Shown here: piece after piece, positions 59,665-62,509 of the stretch
How the letters are laid out: the number at the start of each line of letters is the position of its first letter
Numbering within the stretch: the first letter of the stretch is position 1
Source: Candidatus Dadabacteria bacterium CSP1-2
GTDB taxonomy: Bacteria; Desulfobacterota_D; UBA1144; Nemesobacterales; CSP1-2
Assembly: GCA_001443445.1 (NCBI GenBank)
Contig: LDXN01000010.1
Span: forward strand, 1-62,509
Reading direction: 5' to 3'
DNA length: 62,509 nt
Program-made: the position numbers and the translations under genes
The notes under the pieces: model-generated
Seen by the model: the letters and a program-made list of their open reading frames with translations, nothing else
Told to the model about the DNA's origin: nothing
Databases searched by the model: none

Positions 59665-62391
59665 TTACATCGTTTCCGCTTTGTGTTGCTCAATAATACT
59701 TCTCCACAAGACATCACCATTTTCGGTATCAATCAACTGTTGGAAAAAAAGGCTAGTATCTTTCTTCCAATCAAGAATAGTCTGAACCCTTTTAGAGAAT
59801 GTTTCGAAAGCTGTCTTTTGAGGTTGTTTGTCATCCAAAAAACAATTAATTTCCCCTGTATTTATTACAGACCGCAGTCCTACGAAACCTATTGCTACCT
59901 TTACTCGCTTCAGGTCTATTCCCCGGGTTACACTCAAAGCTCTCTTATAAACTTCAAGCTGTTGTCGGTGTTTAGGGGCGTTATCTTGACTTCTATCAGT
60001 TTTCCAGTCCACTATAAGGCAATTGTCCCCATTTTTAAATATAGCGTCGATAACACCAGTAAAGTAAATATTCTCATCAGTTTCAATAATATCTGTAAGA
60101 GGAACCTTGAATTTATGCTCTGTGGCATGGACCTCGGGATATTCTTCTCTTATTTTACCAAATAAGGACTCTATATTACTTTTATACGGTAACAAATGTT
60201 CAGGAACTGGACGCTCAACCCCATTTATAATATTCTCAGCAATTGAATGAACATCACTACCCACTGTCAAAGCGGGAGAGTATTCTCTGATATTGAGAAT
60301 ATAATTAACAAAATAATCATAGGCATTTTCTGGTAGAGACGAGAAGGAAATACTGTACAGAGACTCAAAGTAATTTTTTACATAATCGTAAAGCCATCTT
60401 TTCCTCGAAAAAAGTATGTCTTTTGCTTTATCAAACTCACCATTAACAAAAAGAGCATAAGCCTTTTTTTTAGACTCCGTGAAATCATATTCTTCGCTTG
60501 CTATTGCTTCTATTGAATCTTCCACAGAATATTCATTCAGAAATTCAGAGCTTTGCTCTGTCACTATACAAAGTTTCTTTTTTGCACGTGTAAATGCAAC
60601 AAAATTAATTCGTAAGGATTCCTCCTCCAACTCTTCCTCTACATTTATACCTTTGGATCTAAGAATAGCCTCTACAATTTCATCCTGGAAATTCGACCTA
60701 TTTATGGTTTTTGTAGGAGCGTAAATTACAGTGTCAAATTCTTTCCCTTTTGCCTTATGAACGGTTGAAAGGACTATCTGATTCTCTGTTTCGAATTCAT
60801 CCGATAGCAAATCAGCGGCTTCCAGGTACACCATCAAATTATGAATGGTCTTGTCGTCGAGAAGACTTAATGCTTCCTGAAAGGCATTTTGAATTTTTAT
60901 AGCTGCTAAGAAATACTCCTTTCCATAGGCCAAAGCTACTGGGATGATTTTTTCTTTGAATAAAATATCTACATCCTCAACAGTCCTCACAGAATTTCTG
61001 AGTTTATGAAATTCAGGGCATCTCTCATATAGCAACTCAAGGTTCAAATCCTTAATTTCGGCTATTTCTAAGGCTTCCTGAAGAGAAACAGGGAAAAAGG
61101 GGGTAAAGATTGCATTCTTAATGTCCATAATCTTATTACTTAACACACCTCTTAAGAAGTTAATAACATTTGTTTTTGCCTCTGCCGAAGCTGAAAAAAA
61201 AGTTGAGGAGAAATTAATTCCGCATTTATTGAGTTCTTTAGCAATATCAATAATTTGATAGTTTGTCCTTGCTATTATGGCAATTTTGTCACCAGAACTA
61301 ATGAGCTTTTGAACCAGGGCACAGATTGCGGGAGCCACAAGATTTTTATTTACTTCATAGATAATAGGCTTTCCCCCAACCTTACCCTCGGCATTTTTCA
61401 AATCTTTAAGCTCTCCTCTATGCGATAGTTCTTTCGTTTTGGACACGAAATACTTACTAGCAAAATTCAGAATCTCATCTGTGCTTCTGAAGTTCTCAGA
61501 CAATATGAACTGAGAAGAATCTTCAAATTGTCTGAAATTAACTATGGTTCCTCCCTGAAAACCAAAAATAGCTTGCTTCTTATCTCCCACAGCAAAAAAT
61601 TGTTTCCCAGATTTAAGAGCTATATCAGCTTCCATCTTATTTACATCCTGGAGTTCGTCTACAAGAACAAAATCATACTTGGGAATGTGGGTAAGCTTCA
61701 AAAAACTAATCAACATGTCAGCATAATCCAGCCCCCTGGCCTCTTTGCTTTTCTCGTAGTACTCAAATATACGAACGAAATTTTCAGCAAAATCATCTTT
61801 TTCTTCTTTCCCAATTTTATTGTCCCCTTTTAGAAAAGCCCTAGTCTTTTCGATATCTATCATATCAGGAGTAAAACCAAAACTTTTTAAATACCTAATG
61901 AGGTTCTCCATCTTTGGAATAATTGTTCCCATTAAATATGAATCACTATAATTTAAAATCTCTTTATCCTTCAAGTACCTGTATATAGAGAACCTTAACA
62001 GATTAGTAGATATAATCTCCTGCTGCTCTATGTTATCTAAAGCGAATGAATGAAATGTAAAGATATTAAGCTTCGACAGGTCATAGGGAATCTCATTTTC
62101 TGACAAAAGATTAATGATTCGATCCTCCATTTCCTTTTTAGCCTTATCGGTGAAAGTGAGACAGAGGATATTTTCAGGACTCAAACCATTTTTAACCAAA
62201 GAAAGAAACTTGTGAGCAAGTAATAATGTTTTACCAGTACCTGGATTTGCAGTAACGAGAATGTTGCCTTGGGTATCAATAATTTCTTGTTTTTCGGGAT
62301 TAAGATCTGCGATTTTTATTTTAACCGCACCGCATTTTTGGCTGAGTACCTCTTCTATTTCTTGCCTGACCTTTTGCTCTATATCTCCCAT
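59665..62391 (-). CDS. UvrD-family helicase with PD-(D/E)XK nuclease domain
   Basis: The protein has 908 aa. SF1A motor: Walker A ANPGTGKTLLLAHK (Lys54), CLTFTDKAKKEMEDRI, motif II LVDELQDVNK, FAVGDKKQAIFGFQGG, LSENFRSTDEILNF, ALSTVHKAKGKEFDTVIYAPT-like LSTVHKAKGKEFD and motif VI INFVAFTRAKKKL. The C-terminal 200 residues have HSIAENI, GVIDAIF and IVDWKTDRSQ, a RecB-type nuclease core with no Fe-S Cys set. It is a one-gene helicase-nuclease for DNA repair or defence. No AddB partner is in view. Confidence 0.92.
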   Translation of the reverse strand: MGDIEQKVRQEIEEVLSQKCGAVKIKIADLNPEKQEIIDTQGNILVTANPGTGKTLLLAHKFLSLVKNGLSPENILCLTFTDKAKKEMEDRIINLLSENEIPYDLSKLNIFTFHSFALDNIEQQEIISTNLLRFSIYRYLKDKEILNYSDSYLMGTIIPKMENLIRYLKSFGFTPDMIDIEKTRAFLKGDNKIGKEEKDDFAENFVRIFEYYEKSKEARGLDYADMLISFLKLTHIPKYDFVLVDELQDVNKMEADIALKSGKQFFAVGDKKQAIFGFQGGTIVNFRQFEDSSQFILSENFRSTDEILNFASKYFVSKTKELSHRGELKDLKNAEGKVGGKPIIYEVNKNLVAPAICALVQKLISSGDKIAIIARTNYQIIDIAKELNKCGINFSSTFFSASAEAKTNVINFLRGVLSNKIMDIKNAIFTPFFPVSLQEALEIAEIKDLNLELLYERCPEFHKLRNSVRTVEDVDILFKEKIIPVALAYGKEYFLAAIKIQNAFQEALSLLDDKTIHNLMVYLEAADLLSDEFETENQIVLSTVHKAKGKEFDTVIYAPTKTINRSNFQDEIVEAILRSKGINVEEELEEESLRINFVAFTRAKKKLCIVTEQSSEFLNEYSVEDSIEAIASEEYDFTESKKKAYALFVNGEFDKAKDILFSRKRWLYDYVKNYFESLYSISFSSLPENAYDYFVNYILNIREYSPALTVGSDVHSIAENIINGVERPVPEHLLPYKSNIESLFGKIREEYPEVHATEHKFKVPLTDIIETDENIYFTGVIDAIFKNGDNCLIVDWKTDRSQDNAPKHRQQLEVYKRALSVTRGIDLKRVKVAIGFVGLRSVINTGEINCFLDDKQPQKTAFETFSKRVQTILDWKKDTSLFFQQLIDTENGDVLWRSIIEQHKAETM

Positions 62392-62438
62392 TTCTTAAAT
62401 TATAAATGAAAGTGAGTTTCCTTTCACCTGCTAAAATC

Positions 62439-62508
62439 AATGGGGTCGCGTCTCAACTTTTAACATTCATTTTCTCTTTATGTCAAATGTTGAGACCTGA
62501 CCCCTATT
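62439..62508. repeat. MITE-like inverted repeat at window edge
   Basis: AATGGGGTCGCGTCTCAAC at 62439 is mirrored by GTTGAGACCTGACCCCTATT ending at 62508. The inner part has TTAACATTC and TCAAATGTT. Such GGGGTCAGGTCTCAAC ends are typical of small elements mobilised by IS200/REP-type transposases. Whether more follows is cut off by the window end. Confidence 0.65.
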
Positions 62509-62509
62509 T

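Overview
The window (62.5 kb, A+T-rich) is a chromosomal segment of an uncultured-type Gram-negative bacterium. The evidence for two membranes is a set of envelope genes: a frameshifted AsmA/YdbH-like protein followed by a YnbE/YdbL-like lipoprotein, an MlaE-type permease, several lipoproteins, and an RND transporter with a LolA-like periplasmic protein and a predicted beta-barrel. Together with fadIJ-type beta-oxidation genes, an acyl-CoA carboxylase set, lone NuoE, LarE and GlcD, this suggests a Deltaproteobacteria-like lineage (Desulfobacterota or a relative). That placement is inference, because no rRNA is present.

Layout. 1-6.1 kb: the prmA tail, a GspC-like/lytic transglycosylase fusion, an OB-fold secreted protein, and the AsmA-like gene with its YnbE/YdbL-like partner. 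6.1-10 kb: a luciferase-like oxidoreductase, an oligopeptide-binding lipoprotein and an NDUFA9-like reductase. 10-16.3 kb: acyl-CoA carboxylase (carrier, biotin carboxylase, carboxyltransferase), coaE and hbd. 16.4-18.8 kb: a compositionally distinct MarR / membrane methyltransferase / His-rich small-protein cassette, followed by a remnant of an hbd 3' end. 18.8-28.4 kb: gltX, glutaredoxin, DUF47-PiT phosphate transport, lipoprotein-MlaE, a PAN-domain pair, DUF924 and a DUF4258/YgiT toxin-antitoxin-like pair. 28.4-34.7 kb: a cluster of non-coding hairpin repeats, GIY-YIG, ruvX, hydrolase, LON-domain protein, an orphan and a UMF1-type MFS gene. 34.7-42.3 kb: the most system-like locus, with arsR, dsrE-like, a small membrane ORF, RND transporter, LolA-like protein, beta-barrel, an SQR-like flavoprotein, a methyltransferase and a sterol-desaturase remnant, all on the plus strand behind one operator-like palindrome. 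42.3-51.5 kb: glcD, larE, dnaB, phosphoesterase, glycerate kinase, nuoE, an FxLYD-like protein, TerB and a 302-aa orphan. 51.6-62.5 kb: fadI-fadJ, VKOR-thioredoxin, protealysin-type protease with an emfourin-like protein, tRNA-Met, a Cys-rich peptide, an RF-like hydrolase and a UvrD helicase-nuclease.

A striking feature is the number and variety of short intergenic inverted repeats (at least a dozen families). They fill almost every gap between operons and sometimes run into genes, as in the GIY-YIG C-terminus. Genes for fatty-acid/propionate metabolism, envelope lipid traffic and thiol/sulfur handling dominate the content. No CRISPR array, phage block or intact transposase gene was seen.
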